A program made the translations under genes and the position numbers. This document shows, one piece after another, positions 44,272 to 52,429 of a stretch of DNA of 64,000 bases; positions within the stretch are counted from its first letter, which is position 1, and every line of letters starts with the position of its first letter. Under the pieces are notes generated by a model, which did not search any database, was not told the DNA's origin, and worked only from the letters and a program-made list of their open reading frames with translations. Source of the DNA: Chitinophagaceae bacterium (lineage in GTDB: Bacteria; Bacteroidota; Bacteroidia; Chitinophagales; Chitinophagaceae); the NCBI GenBank assembly GCA_016713085.1, contig JADJPV010000001.1, positions 1,178,001 to 1,242,000 on the forward strand, read 5' to 3'.

Positions 44272-44928
44272 TTAATACTCCGCCAGCACCGTAATCCCTG
44301 CCTGCACTTTTTCATTCAGCTTTACCTTGATCTTTGTTCCCGGAGGTAATACAAGGTCAACCCGTGAACCGAATTTAATAAAGCCCAATTCTCCGCCCTG
44401 CTCTACTTTTTGTCCGGGTTGCAGATAATTCACAATGCGTTTGGCAACAGCACCTGCAATTTGTTTCACCAAAATAACAATACGGTCATTACTCAGCACT
44501 ACACTGTGGCGCTCATTTTCTGTAGAAGATTTGGGATCCCATGCCACTAAATATTTCCCCTTGTGGTATTGCGAATAATTTACTTCACCTGCAATAGGAT
44601 TCACATTCACATGCACATTGGCCGGGCTCATGAATACACTTAACTGAATTCGCTTGTCTTTAAAATATTCTACATCGGTAATTTCTTCAATCACCACCAC
44701 TTTACCATCGCAGGGGCTGTAGATTGCATGTTCATTTTTTGCTGTAACACGTTTGGGAATACGGAAGAAAGAAATAATGAACAACAGGAAGAATAAGGTA
44801 ACAGCAAAAATGAGCCAGGAAAGAATGGGCATGGTGGCACTTAAAAAATTAAACACCAGTAAATTGATTAGCACAAACAAAACGGCTGCTATAGAAATGC
44901 TTTTAAATCCTTCTCTGTGAATAGTCAT
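44272..44928 (-). CDS. psd: Phosphatidylserine decarboxylase
   Basis: 218 aa proenzyme converting phosphatidylserine to phosphatidylethanolamine in the inner membrane. Two N-terminal membrane segments (SIAAVLFVLINLLVFNFL; ILSWLIFAVTLFFLLFIISFF), then SPCDGKVVVIEE, SVFMSPANVHVNVNPIAGEV, and the self-cleavage site in GFIKFGSRVD, where Ser becomes the pyruvoyl group. The length fits the short Psd type. I start it at 44928; a start at 45012 would overlap a -7 box (44946-44953). cdsA lies two genes upstream on the same strand. Confidence 0.92.
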   Translation of the reverse strand: MTIHREGFKSISIAAVLFVLINLLVFNFLSATMPILSWLIFAVTLFFLLFIISFFRIPKRVTAKNEHAIYSPCDGKVVVIEEITDVEYFKDKRIQLSVFMSPANVHVNVNPIAGEVNYSQYHKGKYLVAWDPKSSTENERHSVVLSNDRIVILVKQIAGAVAKRIVNYLQPGQKVEQGGELGFIKFGSRVDLVLPPGTKIKVKLNEKVQAGITVLAEY

Positions 44929-44945
44929 GTAGTATGATTGAGCTG

Positions 44946-44953
44946 CGAAAGTA
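44946..44953 (-). promoter_or_regulatory. Predicted -7 box of psd
   Basis: TACTTTCG on the minus strand, one mismatch from TAnnTTTG, 17 nt before the psd ATG. It may be an internal promoter, since the gene upstream ends only 37 nt away. Confidence 0.4.
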
Positions 44954-44965
44954 CAAAGATTCAGC

Positions 44966-45628
44966 TTACTCGTATTTCTGCAGGCCAAACTTCTTCCAGT
45001 GTTCCTTTGCAAAAGAAAGAAAAGCGGGTGGGGCTTTGCTGAAAGCAGTATCGGCAGTCATGGCTCCGCCAATGGTATCTTTCTGCATAATCATCAGTTC
45101 TTCACCACGAATGGCGTATTTCTTTCCGCCTTCATACATGATGAGTTTCTTCTCATTTGGGCTTACATCACCCTTGCAGCTTAAAGCATACACCATTGTT
45201 ATTTCAGCCAGCCCATTTTTATCAAGATCAGTGATGGATAAATGTTCATCATAAAATGCACAGGTAAGATCGAGCTCACAATCATTGATATAATCAATCA
45301 TCTTCCACTGCTGCACAAAACCACTGTCGGTTTTTTGATACAATACCGCAGATAGTTTGGCAGAAGCATTCATCTTCCCTTTTTCAATATAAGAACCCGT
45401 TTCATACAGTACCAGCCAGTTTTCTCCCGATGCATCATGCCATTTTTTTGCACGTACCAGCTGAAATGAATTGGGCAGTGGCAGCAACGCACTCACAGCT
45501 GCAGTTACCTCTTCCACTTCAGACAATACTTTTTCATTAGTGTTTTCAGTTACCTGCTCAGCTTGCTGCTTTCCTTTTCCTTTACAGGAAAACAATACGA
45601 TTAAAGCAAGTAATAAATAATAGCGCAT
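44966..45628 (-). CDS. Lipoprotein, possibly M949_RS01915-like
   Basis: 220 aa with a lipoprotein signal (LLLALIVLFSC). A Glu/Lys-rich linker precedes a globular part (SGENWLVLYETGSYIEKGKMN ... ITDLDKNGLAEITMVYALSCKGDVSPNEKKLIMY). Something similar is labelled surface polysaccharide biosynthesis lipoprotein in some Bacteroidota, but I am not sure of this name and do not assign a function. It overlaps the cdsA-psd operon on the same strand (4-nt gap to cdsA). Confidence 0.6.
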   Translation of the reverse strand: MRYYLLLALIVLFSCKGKGKQQAEQVTENTNEKVLSEVEEVTAAVSALLPLPNSFQLVRAKKWHDASGENWLVLYETGSYIEKGKMNASAKLSAVLYQKTDSGFVQQWKMIDYINDCELDLTCAFYDEHLSITDLDKNGLAEITMVYALSCKGDVSPNEKKLIMYEGGKKYAIRGEELMIMQKDTIGGAMTADTAFSKAPPAFLSFAKEHWKKFGLQKYE

Positions 45629-45631
45629 TTC

Positions 45632-46537
45632 TTATTCAATTATTTTTAAGAACAACCACACAAAGGGAGTTGCCAGTAAGAGCGAATCAAAACGATCTAA
45701 AAATCCACCGTGACCGGGCATAAAATTTCCACTGTCTTTTACATTGGCCAGTCGTTTTAATTTGCTTTCCAGCAAATCTCCAACGGTTCCTGTTATAGAA
45801 GCAATAGCTGCAATGCTTGCCCAGATCGCTGCAGAGTATGGCTGAATCCAATGACCCAATAAGCCCATCGCTACAACGGCTAAAATAATGCCGCCAATAG
45901 TTCCCTCCCATGTTTTTTTGGGAGAGATGGCGCTTAAAGGTGTTTTACCAATCAACGATCCAACAATATATGCCATGGTATCATTCACCCAAATGGAACC
46001 AATAATGATCAACGGAACAACATAGCCGCTGATCTTTGCCAGTAATGTTGAAATATTGGTAAATGTATCATCGCCATTATGCGGTAGCCACATTGCACCG
46101 CTGCGGATGTTGAGTAATAAAGCCCAGCTTAATGAAATATAAACGAGCCCAAAAAAAGAATGGGCCATATTCTTCAACACAATGTTTTTTGAAAACAATA
46201 ATTCTGTGAGGGGAATAGTGAAAAGGGCAATCAATGCCAGCACCCAGCCAATTGAATGAAGCGAAACTGTTTCAGTTAAATACCAGTTATCTGTAAAAAA
46301 TAACATCAAACCATAACCACCAATCATTACACCATACTTATGAAATGGGTTGATTGTTTTATAGCCGGGATCAATGAGGCCAACTAATTTCTGGTATTCA
46401 AACCAGCAGCCGAAATGAATAATGCTGAACAGCACAAGAAAACTCCATTGGTTCCATAACAAACCAATGAGCATAATGGCTGCAAATAAAATTGCAGTTA
46501 ATGCACGGGTTCGAAATGTTTGCCAGTTAAATGCCAT
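45632..46537 (-). CDS. cdsA: Phosphatidate cytidylyltransferase
   Basis: Makes CDP-diacylglycerol from phosphatidate and CTP. 301 aa, about eight membrane segments; the C-terminal CDP signature is present: NDTMAYIVGSLIGKTPLSAISPKKTWEG ... GDLLESKLKRLANVKDSGNFMPGHGGFLDRFDSLLLATP. Normal length. The gene is between the CPBP protein (upstream, 21 nt) and a lipoprotein (downstream, 3 nt), then psd, forming a phospholipid operon on the minus strand. Confidence 0.95.
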   Translation of the reverse strand: MAFNWQTFRTRALTAILFAAIMLIGLLWNQWSFLVLFSIIHFGCWFEYQKLVGLIDPGYKTINPFHKYGVMIGGYGLMLFFTDNWYLTETVSLHSIGWVLALIALFTIPLTELLFSKNIVLKNMAHSFFGLVYISLSWALLLNIRSGAMWLPHNGDDTFTNISTLLAKISGYVVPLIIIGSIWVNDTMAYIVGSLIGKTPLSAISPKKTWEGTIGGIILAVVAMGLLGHWIQPYSAAIWASIAAIASITGTVGDLLESKLKRLANVKDSGNFMPGHGGFLDRFDSLLLATPFVWLFLKIIE

Positions 46538-46558
46538 AAAGTTCGGTTGATCTTTTGC

Positions 46559-47512
46559 TTAAGAAAGATAATCAGGTGGTCTGCTTACAGGTTCTTCAGC
46601 AATACTATCCGGTTCTGTTTTTGTTGCAGATAGTTTTTTCAAAACAATAAACAACCCGATTACGATTCCTGCGCTGATAATTCCTGCCCACCATGGTGCA
46701 CTTTCGCCCACTTCCATATCAATCTTTTTCTCCTTGGTATACTGCCAGTAAAGAATAGAAATCATCAACGCATTATTAAAAAAATGTGCAATAATGCTGT
46801 ACCATAAATTACCTGTATAATAAAAAATATAGCCAAGTATCATTCCCAAAGCCAGACGGGGAATAAATCCATACCAGGAAAAATGAATGGCGCTGAAAAT
46901 AAGTCCTGTGATAAAAATAACTAACCAGGGAATTTTAAACCAGCGCATAATGATACTCTGCATTGCCCCACGAAAAAATACTTCTTCTACAACAGCAGGC
47001 ATAAAAGCTATAATGAACAGTGCAACGATATAATCAACCGGCGTTTTGAATGTTGCCATCAGTTTTACCTGCTCTGCATACTGCGATTCCATAGTATCAA
47101 ACATTTTCTTCAGGCTCGCTGTAATTGGAATGGCTTTGTTGATTTCAGCTAAGAATCCAACTAATGGCAAAGCACACAGCATGATCAGTATGGCTGCAAC
47201 TGCCCGGTTAAACTTTACTCCTTTACGAAATCCTAAACGTTCAAATGGTTTTACTGATACAATCCTTGCTGTAACAACAGCCGGAATAAAAAAGATAATA
47301 ATGGTTGAAACAACCTGGATCACTTTCAGTGCATTGATATTGGCCGCATCAAACATCTCTTTCTGCATCGAAAAAATCGATTTGCCCGTCATAATGATCC
47401 AGATAGGGATCGATGCTACACTGCCGATCACAAAACTGGCGACCCATATTCCAATGAGGATCAGGAACTCTACTCCGGGCTCAAATTTGCGCTGATATTG
47501 ATTTTCGTACAT
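46559..47512 (-). CDS. CPBP-family intramembrane metalloprotease
   Basis: 317 aa with seven to eight membrane helices. The ABI/CPBP motifs are visible: PAVVEEVFFRGAMQ (EExxxR), LIFSAIHFSWYGFIPR, and IIAHFFNNALMI (HxxxN). Such proteins include prenyl-protein CAAX endoproteases and bacteriocin self-immunity proteins; this one has no bacteriocin neighbour. I start it at 47512; a start at 48064 would extend into the dus coding region on the other strand. Confidence 0.88.
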   Translation of the reverse strand: MYENQYQRKFEPGVEFLILIGIWVASFVIGSVASIPIWIIMTGKSIFSMQKEMFDAANINALKVIQVVSTIIIFFIPAVVTARIVSVKPFERLGFRKGVKFNRAVAAILIMLCALPLVGFLAEINKAIPITASLKKMFDTMESQYAEQVKLMATFKTPVDYIVALFIIAFMPAVVEEVFFRGAMQSIIMRWFKIPWLVIFITGLIFSAIHFSWYGFIPRLALGMILGYIFYYTGNLWYSIIAHFFNNALMISILYWQYTKEKKIDMEVGESAPWWAGIISAGIVIGLFIVLKKLSATKTEPDSIAEEPVSRPPDYLS

Positions 47513-47532
47513 AAAGACTCGTCGAAAGTGGT

Positions 47533-47540
47533 TAAATTTG
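47533..47540 (+). promoter_or_regulatory. Predicted -7 box of dus
   Basis: TAAATTTG, exact TAnnTTTG, so the dus start must be downstream of about 47546; this favours GTG at 47556 (or TTG 47550) over TTG 47538. Confidence 0.55.
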
Positions 47541-47555
47541 CAATTCTTTTTGAAC

Positions 47556-48596
47556 GTGGTAAAGATAGGTAACATATCGCTTCCTGAGTTTCCGCTCCTC
47601 CTTGCTCCAATGGAGGATGTGAGTGATCCGCCGTTCCGTGCTGTTTGCAAAGACAATGGTGCTGATCTGATGTTCAGTGAATTCATTAGCAGTGAGGGAT
47701 TGATCCGTGATGCCATGAAAAGTTTGAAGAAACTTGATTTTGATGAAGAAGAACGACCCTTCGGTATCCAGATTTTTGGTGGTGATGAAGAAGCTCTGGG
47801 TTTGAGTGCAAAGATTTGCGAAACAGTGAATCCCGATTTGGTTGATATTAACTTTGGTTGCCCCGTAAAGAAGGTTGCCATGAAAGGTGCAGGTGCAGGC
47901 GTGTTAAAAGATATAGACCTGATGGTTCGTTTAACCGCTTCCGTTGTCAACTCTACTTCCTTACCCGTTACTGTTAAAACAAGATTGGGTTGGGATGATA
48001 ACACGAGGAATATTGAAGAGGTTGCTGAACGTTTGCAGGATGTGGGCATTAAAGCTTTGAGCATTCATGGTCGCACACGTACACAGATGTATAAAGGTGA
48101 AGCCGACTGGACATTGATTGGTAAAGTGAAAAACAATCCACGCATTCAGATCCCCATTTTTGGCAATGGCGATATTGACAGTGCAGAAAAAGCGGTGGAA
48201 TATAAAAACCGTTATGGTGTGGATGGTGTGATGATTGGCCGTGCTGCAATCGGTTATCCCTGGATCTTTAAAGAGATCAAACATTTTATTAAAACAGGTG
48301 AGCATCTTGCACCACCAACTATTGAACAACGTGTAGAAGTCTGCAAAAAACATTTACATAAATCCTTTGACTGGAAAGGACCTAAGGTTGGCATATTTGA
48401 AATGCGTCGCCATTACGCAAACTATTTAAAAGGGCTTCCCAACATAAAAGACTTCCGCAGCAGACTTGTTATATTAAACACAGTTGAAGAGATTGATGCT
48501 GTGCTTGATGAGATTGTTGCAAAATTCAGTGGCTTTGAATTTGAACATTCAAAGATTGAGTTGATCAACTATCACGAAAAGTGTCCGATTAACTAA
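47556..48596 (+). CDS. dus: tRNA-dihydrouridine synthase (DusB-like)
   Basis: FMN-dependent reduction of uridine in tRNA D-loops. About 346 aa: LAPMEDVSDPPFRAV N-terminus, MFSEFISSEGL, IQIFGGDEEALGLSA, DINFGCPVKKVAMKGAGAG (with the catalytic Cys), SLPVTVKTRLGWD, SIHGRTRTQMYKGEADW and VMIGRAAIGYPWIFKEI; the C-terminal helical domain follows. The closest pattern is DusB, but the bacterial paralogues are hard to separate. The start was chosen from the -7 box. Confidence 0.93.
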   Translation: MVKIGNISLPEFPLLLAPMEDVSDPPFRAVCKDNGADLMFSEFISSEGLIRDAMKSLKKLDFDEEERPFGIQIFGGDEEALGLSAKICETVNPDLVDINFGCPVKKVAMKGAGAGVLKDIDLMVRLTASVVNSTSLPVTVKTRLGWDDNTRNIEEVAERLQDVGIKALSIHGRTRTQMYKGEADWTLIGKVKNNPRIQIPIFGNGDIDSAEKAVEYKNRYGVDGVMIGRAAIGYPWIFKEIKHFIKTGEHLAPPTIEQRVEVCKKHLHKSFDWKGPKVGIFEMRRHYANYLKGLPNIKDFRSRLVILNTVEEIDAVLDEIVAKFSGFEFEHSKIELINYHEKCPIN

Positions 48597-48605
48597 CACG
48601 CCTGA

Positions 48606-48630
48606 GTCAGGCCGCTACAGGCGGCCAGAC
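48606..48630. repeat. REP element, left copy beside the RAYT
   Basis: GTCAGGCCGC-TACAG-GCGGCCAGAC, a 6-7 bp stem with 5-nt loop. It is the inverse of 49295-49319 with one mismatch. Confidence 0.8.
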
Positions 48631-48683
48631 GATAACTCCTATAAGGCTGTTTGCATCCACAAAAATAATTATTAGATTTATAA

Positions 48684-49295
48684 ATGCACTTCGAACAAGA
48701 AGAAGCCTACCACATTTATAACCGTGGAAATGAAAAGCAACCTGTTTTCTTTTCAGAGAAAAACTATCTGTTCTTCCTGCAAAAAGTGAGAATAGAATGG
48801 ATGCCTTTCTCCGATATTCTTGCCTACACGTTAATGCCTAACCATTTTCACTTCATAATCGTTCCCAACAAAGATGGCTGTAGAAATATTATTTTGAAAG
48901 GCAAAGAAACGCATATGCAGGAGTTGTCAAAAGCAATTGGTAAAACACTCAGTTCATATACACAGGCAATCAATATTGAGCAGAAAAGAACGGGGAATCT
49001 ATTTCAAAAGAAAACAAAAGCAAAATGTTTAACAGATTCCAGTGAAAGAAATACAAACCACTACTTGGTAACCTGTGTTCATTACATTCACAATAATGCG
49101 TATGCAGCTAATCTTGTAAACTCTCCTTTTCAGTGGGAGTTCAGCTCTTTAAAAGATTATGCTGGTTTGCGCAATGGCACATTGCGCAATAAAGAATTAT
49201 TGTTTGAACTATCAGGGCTTACAAATAAAGACTTTTCAAGTGGAAATATCCCTTCATTGAATCAAAACGAGATAAAAAATATTTTTAGTTTATAG
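48684..49295 (+). CDS. REP-associated tyrosine transposase (RAYT, Y1/IS200-like)
   Basis: 203 aa single-domain Y1_Tnp HUH nuclease: HIYNRGNEKQPVF, the metal-binding HUH pair in MPNHFHFIIVP, and YIHNNAYAANLVNSPFQWEFSSLKDY with a nucleophilic Tyr in the VHYIHNNA helix region. RAYTs cut and join single-stranded REP hairpins and are normally domesticated single-copy genes rather than active IS. The stop codon TAG overlaps the start of the right REP, and a matching inverted REP lies 54 nt upstream of the start. Confidence 0.9.
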   Translation: MHFEQEEAYHIYNRGNEKQPVFFSEKNYLFFLQKVRIEWMPFSDILAYTLMPNHFHFIIVPNKDGCRNIILKGKETHMQELSKAIGKTLSSYTQAINIEQKRTGNLFQKKTKAKCLTDSSERNTNHYLVTCVHYIHNNAYAANLVNSPFQWEFSSLKDYAGLRNGTLRNKELLFELSGLTNKDFSSGNIPSLNQNEIKNIFSL

Positions 49296-49319
49296 TCTGG
49301 CCGCTTGTAGCGGCCTGAC
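49295..49319. repeat. REP element, right copy beside the RAYT
   Basis: GTCTGGCCGC-TTGTA-GCGGCCTGAC, an inverted match to 48606-48630 except one base. Overlaps the RAYT stop by one base. Confidence 0.8.
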
Positions 49320-49330
49320 TTCACACTCCA

Positions 49331-49576
49331 CTAAGTAATCCTGATTTTCATACTCTTCATCAACCCATAAACAGAAACCAATGTCCAGGTTCCTTCTAAA
49401 ATAACAAAGGGCAGATAACTGATAAGGTAGGAAGCATAACAGGCAAGTAAAGCGCCAATGATATTCAGTAAATAAAACAGTTTCGAATCAGGCTTCAATA
49501 ATCTTGCTGTACTTAAAAAATATGCAAACAGAATTAGTCCAACACCAATTGTGCCGATAAGATCGTTGTATGTCAT
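49331..49576 (-). CDS. Small membrane protein (CBU_0592-like)
   Basis: 81 aa, three membrane segments (IGVGLILFAYFLSTARLL; LFYLLNIIGALLACYASYLI; FVILEGTWTLVSVYGLM). The pattern matches the CBU_0592-like family, function unknown. Its start overlaps the stop of the upstream gene by four nt (49573-49576), so it is the last gene of a long minus-strand operon. Confidence 0.7.
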   Translation of the reverse strand: MTYNDLIGTIGVGLILFAYFLSTARLLKPDSKLFYLLNIIGALLACYASYLISYLPFVILEGTWTLVSVYGLMKSMKIRIT

Positions 49577-50097
49577 GGCGTTTGTTTTTGATGAACAAAA
49601 GCTTCCAGTCCTTTTGTATAAATTGCTGCACGACGTTCCGCAGCAACATCAAGGAATAATACAGCAACTGCCATTAGAATAAGTCCGGCCCCAATTCCAC
49701 TCCACAATTGCTGAGCAGCATTTGTTCTGAAATAAAAGAAAAGAAAAACGGCGGCTGTTAAAAACACAACTTCTGCAATAATAATAACTTTGAAACTCTT
49801 CATCACCTTCTGCATTCGTGGCAATTCCTTTACTTTCAATTCAATTGGGTTCAGGTCATAAGCATATACATTTCTGATCCTGTCTTCATCACTGCGCTTA
49901 TAAATCGTAAAGCCAATAGTACCTGCAATCAATCCTATTATAATCATTGGAATGGCTGTTCCTTTAAAAAAAGGCGTTTTGAGTACAAAGAATAAAATGA
50001 TCGATGCAATAACAGCAACTATACCAACAGCCAGGAAAAAGAGGCTGCCCTGCTTTTCTGCGGAAAAATATTGCTCAATATCTGTTTTGCTGAACAT
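49573..50097 (-). CDS. Hypothetical four-TM membrane protein
   Basis: 174 aa. Four hydrophobic segments in two pairs (FFLAVGIVAVIASIILFFVL; IPMIIIGLIAGTIGFTI; VIIIAEVVFLTAAVFLFFYF; GIGAGLILMAVAVLFL) with a cytoplasmic charged loop between. I recognise no family. It follows the MBL-fold gene by 23 nt and overlaps the next gene, so it is co-expressed with the ALDH-GPx-TrhA-MBL group. Confidence 0.6.
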   Translation of the reverse strand: MFSKTDIEQYFSAEKQGSLFFLAVGIVAVIASIILFFVLKTPFFKGTAIPMIIIGLIAGTIGFTIYKRSDEDRIRNVYAYDLNPIELKVKELPRMQKVMKSFKVIIIAEVVFLTAAVFLFFYFRTNAAQQLWSGIGAGLILMAVAVLFLDVAAERRAAIYTKGLEAFVHQKQTP

Positions 50098-50120
50098 GAT
50101 GTATGATTTACAGTAAGATA

Positions 50121-51116
50121 CTAAAACTCCATTTTGTTTCCGATGGAAAGATGTTCAACTGCAGTTATTCCTGATTTCTCCTGCAACAGCAACAGTTCCT
50201 GTTTGGGATAAAAGATAGGTTCATCGCTTAAATCAAATGTGCCGTGATGCATGGGAATAAACTGCTTTGCCTTCAATTGTGCAAATGCAACCAATGCATC
50301 AGCCGGGCTTGTATGTGCCGATGCCATAAACCATTCAGGCTTGTAAGCACCAATGCCCAGAATGGCAATATCAATACCGGGGAACAGTTGAGCAATTTCT
50401 GCAAAATGAATTCCCAATCCACTATCGGCGCCAAAGTAAATTTTTTGTTTGCTTCCTTCAATCATAAAACTTCCCCAAAGCATGTTGTTCATATCAGCAA
50501 GCCCTCTTCTGTTCCAATGCTTCGCCGGCAAATAGGTAATGGCAACATCAGTTTCAATATTGTATCGCTGGTACCAGCCTGCTTCGATGATTGGATTGGC
50601 AATCTTCCAACTCCGGAGTAATGGAGCAATATTCAATCCCGTTAATATAATTGCATTTGGGTTTAATGCACACAGCTGCTGCATACTCTTCTGATCGCAA
50701 TGATCCCGATGATTATGGGATAATAAAATAAAGTCGATCTGCTTTAATGCATCCACATCACAGGGCAAAGGAGTAAATCTTTTTACCGGACCAACATTAT
50801 ACAAAACAGGATCGGTGATGAAATGTTTGCCGCTGAGAGTAAACAGGAAACTTGCGTGCCCTAGCCAAACAACTCCATCTTCCCTGTTACTGGTTATATG
50901 ATGATTCGTAACAACATCAACTGTTGTTTGCTGTTTCTTCTTTGCAGGCTTAAGAGGATTCTTCTCTGTTTGCCATTTCAGCAATTCAGCAAAACTTTTT
51001 TCAGCAGGCCCATCCAGGTTAATGTACTGCTGTTTTTCATTCAAGATGTTTCCACTCCAGTTTTCTTTGATGAATGAAAGTGAAGGATTATGAGTTGGTA
51101 ATTTCTGCATCAGCAA
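50121..51116 (-). CDS. Metallo-beta-lactamase-fold hydrolase (NAPE-PLD/UlaG-like)
   Basis: 331 aa: VWLGHASFLFTLSGKHFITDPVL, the zinc motif LLSHNHRDHCD (HxHxDH), and the later GADSGLGIHFAEIA and MHHGTFDLSDEPIF ligands. The 'WLGHASF' start and long N-terminal extension resemble the N-acylphosphatidylethanolamine phospholipase D/UlaG branch, so a lipid or phosphodiester substrate is possible. The gene is downstream of TrhA by 8 nt in a minus-strand operon. Confidence 0.87.
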   Translation of the reverse strand: MLMQKLPTHNPSLSFIKENWSGNILNEKQQYINLDGPAEKSFAELLKWQTEKNPLKPAKKKQQTTVDVVTNHHITSNREDGVVWLGHASFLFTLSGKHFITDPVLYNVGPVKRFTPLPCDVDALKQIDFILLSHNHRDHCDQKSMQQLCALNPNAIILTGLNIAPLLRSWKIANPIIEAGWYQRYNIETDVAITYLPAKHWNRRGLADMNNMLWGSFMIEGSKQKIYFGADSGLGIHFAEIAQLFPGIDIAILGIGAYKPEWFMASAHTSPADALVAFAQLKAKQFIPMHHGTFDLSDEPIFYPKQELLLLQEKSGITAVEHLSIGNKMEF

Positions 51117-51124
51117 GAATAAAA

Positions 51125-51757
51125 TTAAACCATTAATAATACAGCCACATAATGACAGATGGCAGCAGCCAGCACAAACAAATGCCAGATCACATGGTGG
51201 AAATACAATTTTTCCCAGAGATAAAAGATGGTACCCAGTGTATACAATACGCCGCCAATTATAATCATGGTCAGCACAGGCGTGGGGATTGCTTCAAAAA
51301 ACTCCCGGCCACTGAATACTAAGATCCAGCCCATACCAATGTAAACAATGGTTGAAATAAAATTAAACCGCCCGGTATAAAACACTTTAAACAGGGTGCC
51401 AATGATCGTTAACCCCCACAACACACTCAGCATGGCAATACCCGTTGCGTTCATCATATAGTTTAACAGGAAAGGAGTGTAAGTTCCCGCTATCAGAAAA
51501 TAAATACTGATATGATCAAATACATGCAGCACTTTTTTTACTGCCGGGTTTTGAAACGCATGATACAAAGTAGAGAATGTAAACACCAGTAAAAATGAAA
51601 ACCCAAAGATTGCTGCACCAACAACGGCTATTGAATGATCCTTATTTGCTGCTATTGCACTAAGTACAGGTAAGGCTGCTATTCCGAAAATGATGCCGAT
51701 ACCATGTGTAATACTGTTGGCAATTTCAAGACGAAGGCTTGTATGATGAACTGACAT
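51125..51757 (-). CDS. TrhA/hemolysin III family (PAQR-like) membrane protein
   Basis: 210 aa, seven membrane helices. PAQR/HlyIII signature residues: ITHGIGIIFGIAAL, FSTLYHAFQNP, LHVFDHISIYFLIAGTYTPFLLN, and the C-terminal HHVIWHLFVLAAAICHYVAV with conserved His residues likely forming a zinc site. Some relatives affect membrane-lipid saturation and energetics (TrhA in E. coli), fitting the lipid-related neighbours (inference). Confidence 0.9.
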   Translation of the reverse strand: MSVHHTSLRLEIANSITHGIGIIFGIAALPVLSAIAANKDHSIAVVGAAIFGFSFLLVFTFSTLYHAFQNPAVKKVLHVFDHISIYFLIAGTYTPFLLNYMMNATGIAMLSVLWGLTIIGTLFKVFYTGRFNFISTIVYIGMGWILVFSGREFFEAIPTPVLTMIIIGGVLYTLGTIFYLWEKLYFHHVIWHLFVLAAAICHYVAVLLMV

Positions 51758-51766
51758 GATTGATAA

Positions 51767-52429
51767 TTACTTTTTAATCTCGGTTACTACTTCTTCACTC
51801 AAAGGTGAAACAGAAGGATCGAAATATTTGATGAGCACCCCTTCTTCATTAATTAAATATTTTGAAAAATTCCAGCTTGGCTGTTTTCTGTTCCATCCGT
51901 TTCTGGTGGAGTCTGTCAGCCATTTGAATACCTCGTTCTGATCAGCATCTCTAATCACAGAACTTTTTTTCATCAATGGAAAAGTAACACCGAAATTGAT
52001 CTTGCAGAACTGTGCAATCTCTTCATCATTTCCTTTTTCCTGTTCTTTAAAATCGTTGGCAGGAAAACCAAGGATAACAAGTTTGTTATGGAACTGCTCA
52101 TTCAGTTTCTGCAAATCATCGTACTGATTGGTGTAACCGCAATTACTGGCCGTATTCACCAGCAAAACTTTTTTCCCTTTGAGTTGTGTGAAATCAAATT
52201 CGCCTCCGTTACCCAGTGTTCCTTTCAATGAATAGAAAGAAACAGGCGGTTGTGTTTTTTCGTTAGTCAGCACTTTCGCTTTCTTTCCCTGCATCCACAT
52301 AAATACAGGATAAACTGCTTTTAATAGTTTTTGTCTTGTTGTCATAGTTGTAGAATTTCTGTTAACAATCACTATATATCCTGCTGTAACTGTTAGCAAT
52401 AAAATAAATAATATAATTGCTTTCTTCAT
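51767..52429 (-). CDS. Glutathione peroxidase family protein, membrane-anchored
   Basis: 220 aa. One N-terminal membrane segment (IILFILLLTVTAGYIVIV) suggests export or anchoring. The peroxidase core is intact: NTASNCGYTNQYDDLQKLN with the active Cys, GFPANDFKEQEKG, and SWNFSKYLI. A second copy lies at 9797-10347. Immediately downstream of the aldehyde dehydrogenase (1-nt overlap), so expression is coupled; it may protect against lipid hydroperoxides while ALDH removes aldehydes (inference). Confidence 0.92.
   Translation of the reverse strand: MKKAIILFILLLTVTAGYIVIVNRNSTTMTTRQKLLKAVYPVFMWMQGKKAKVLTNEKTQPPVSFYSLKGTLGNGGEFDFTQLKGKKVLLVNTASNCGYTNQYDDLQKLNEQFHNKLVILGFPANDFKEQEKGNDEEIAQFCKINFGVTFPLMKKSSVIRDADQNEVFKWLTDSTRNGWNRKQPSWNFSKYLINEEGVLIKYFDPSVSPLSEEVVTEIKK

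Noticed and set aside
46559..47512. Bacteriocin immunity role for the CPBP protein
   Set aside because: No bacteriocin-like peptide or ABC exporter is nearby; the gene sits with phospholipid genes.
47513..48064. N-terminal extension of the CPBP protease
   Set aside because: It overlaps dus on the opposite strand and looks like noise; the membrane protein begins at 47512.
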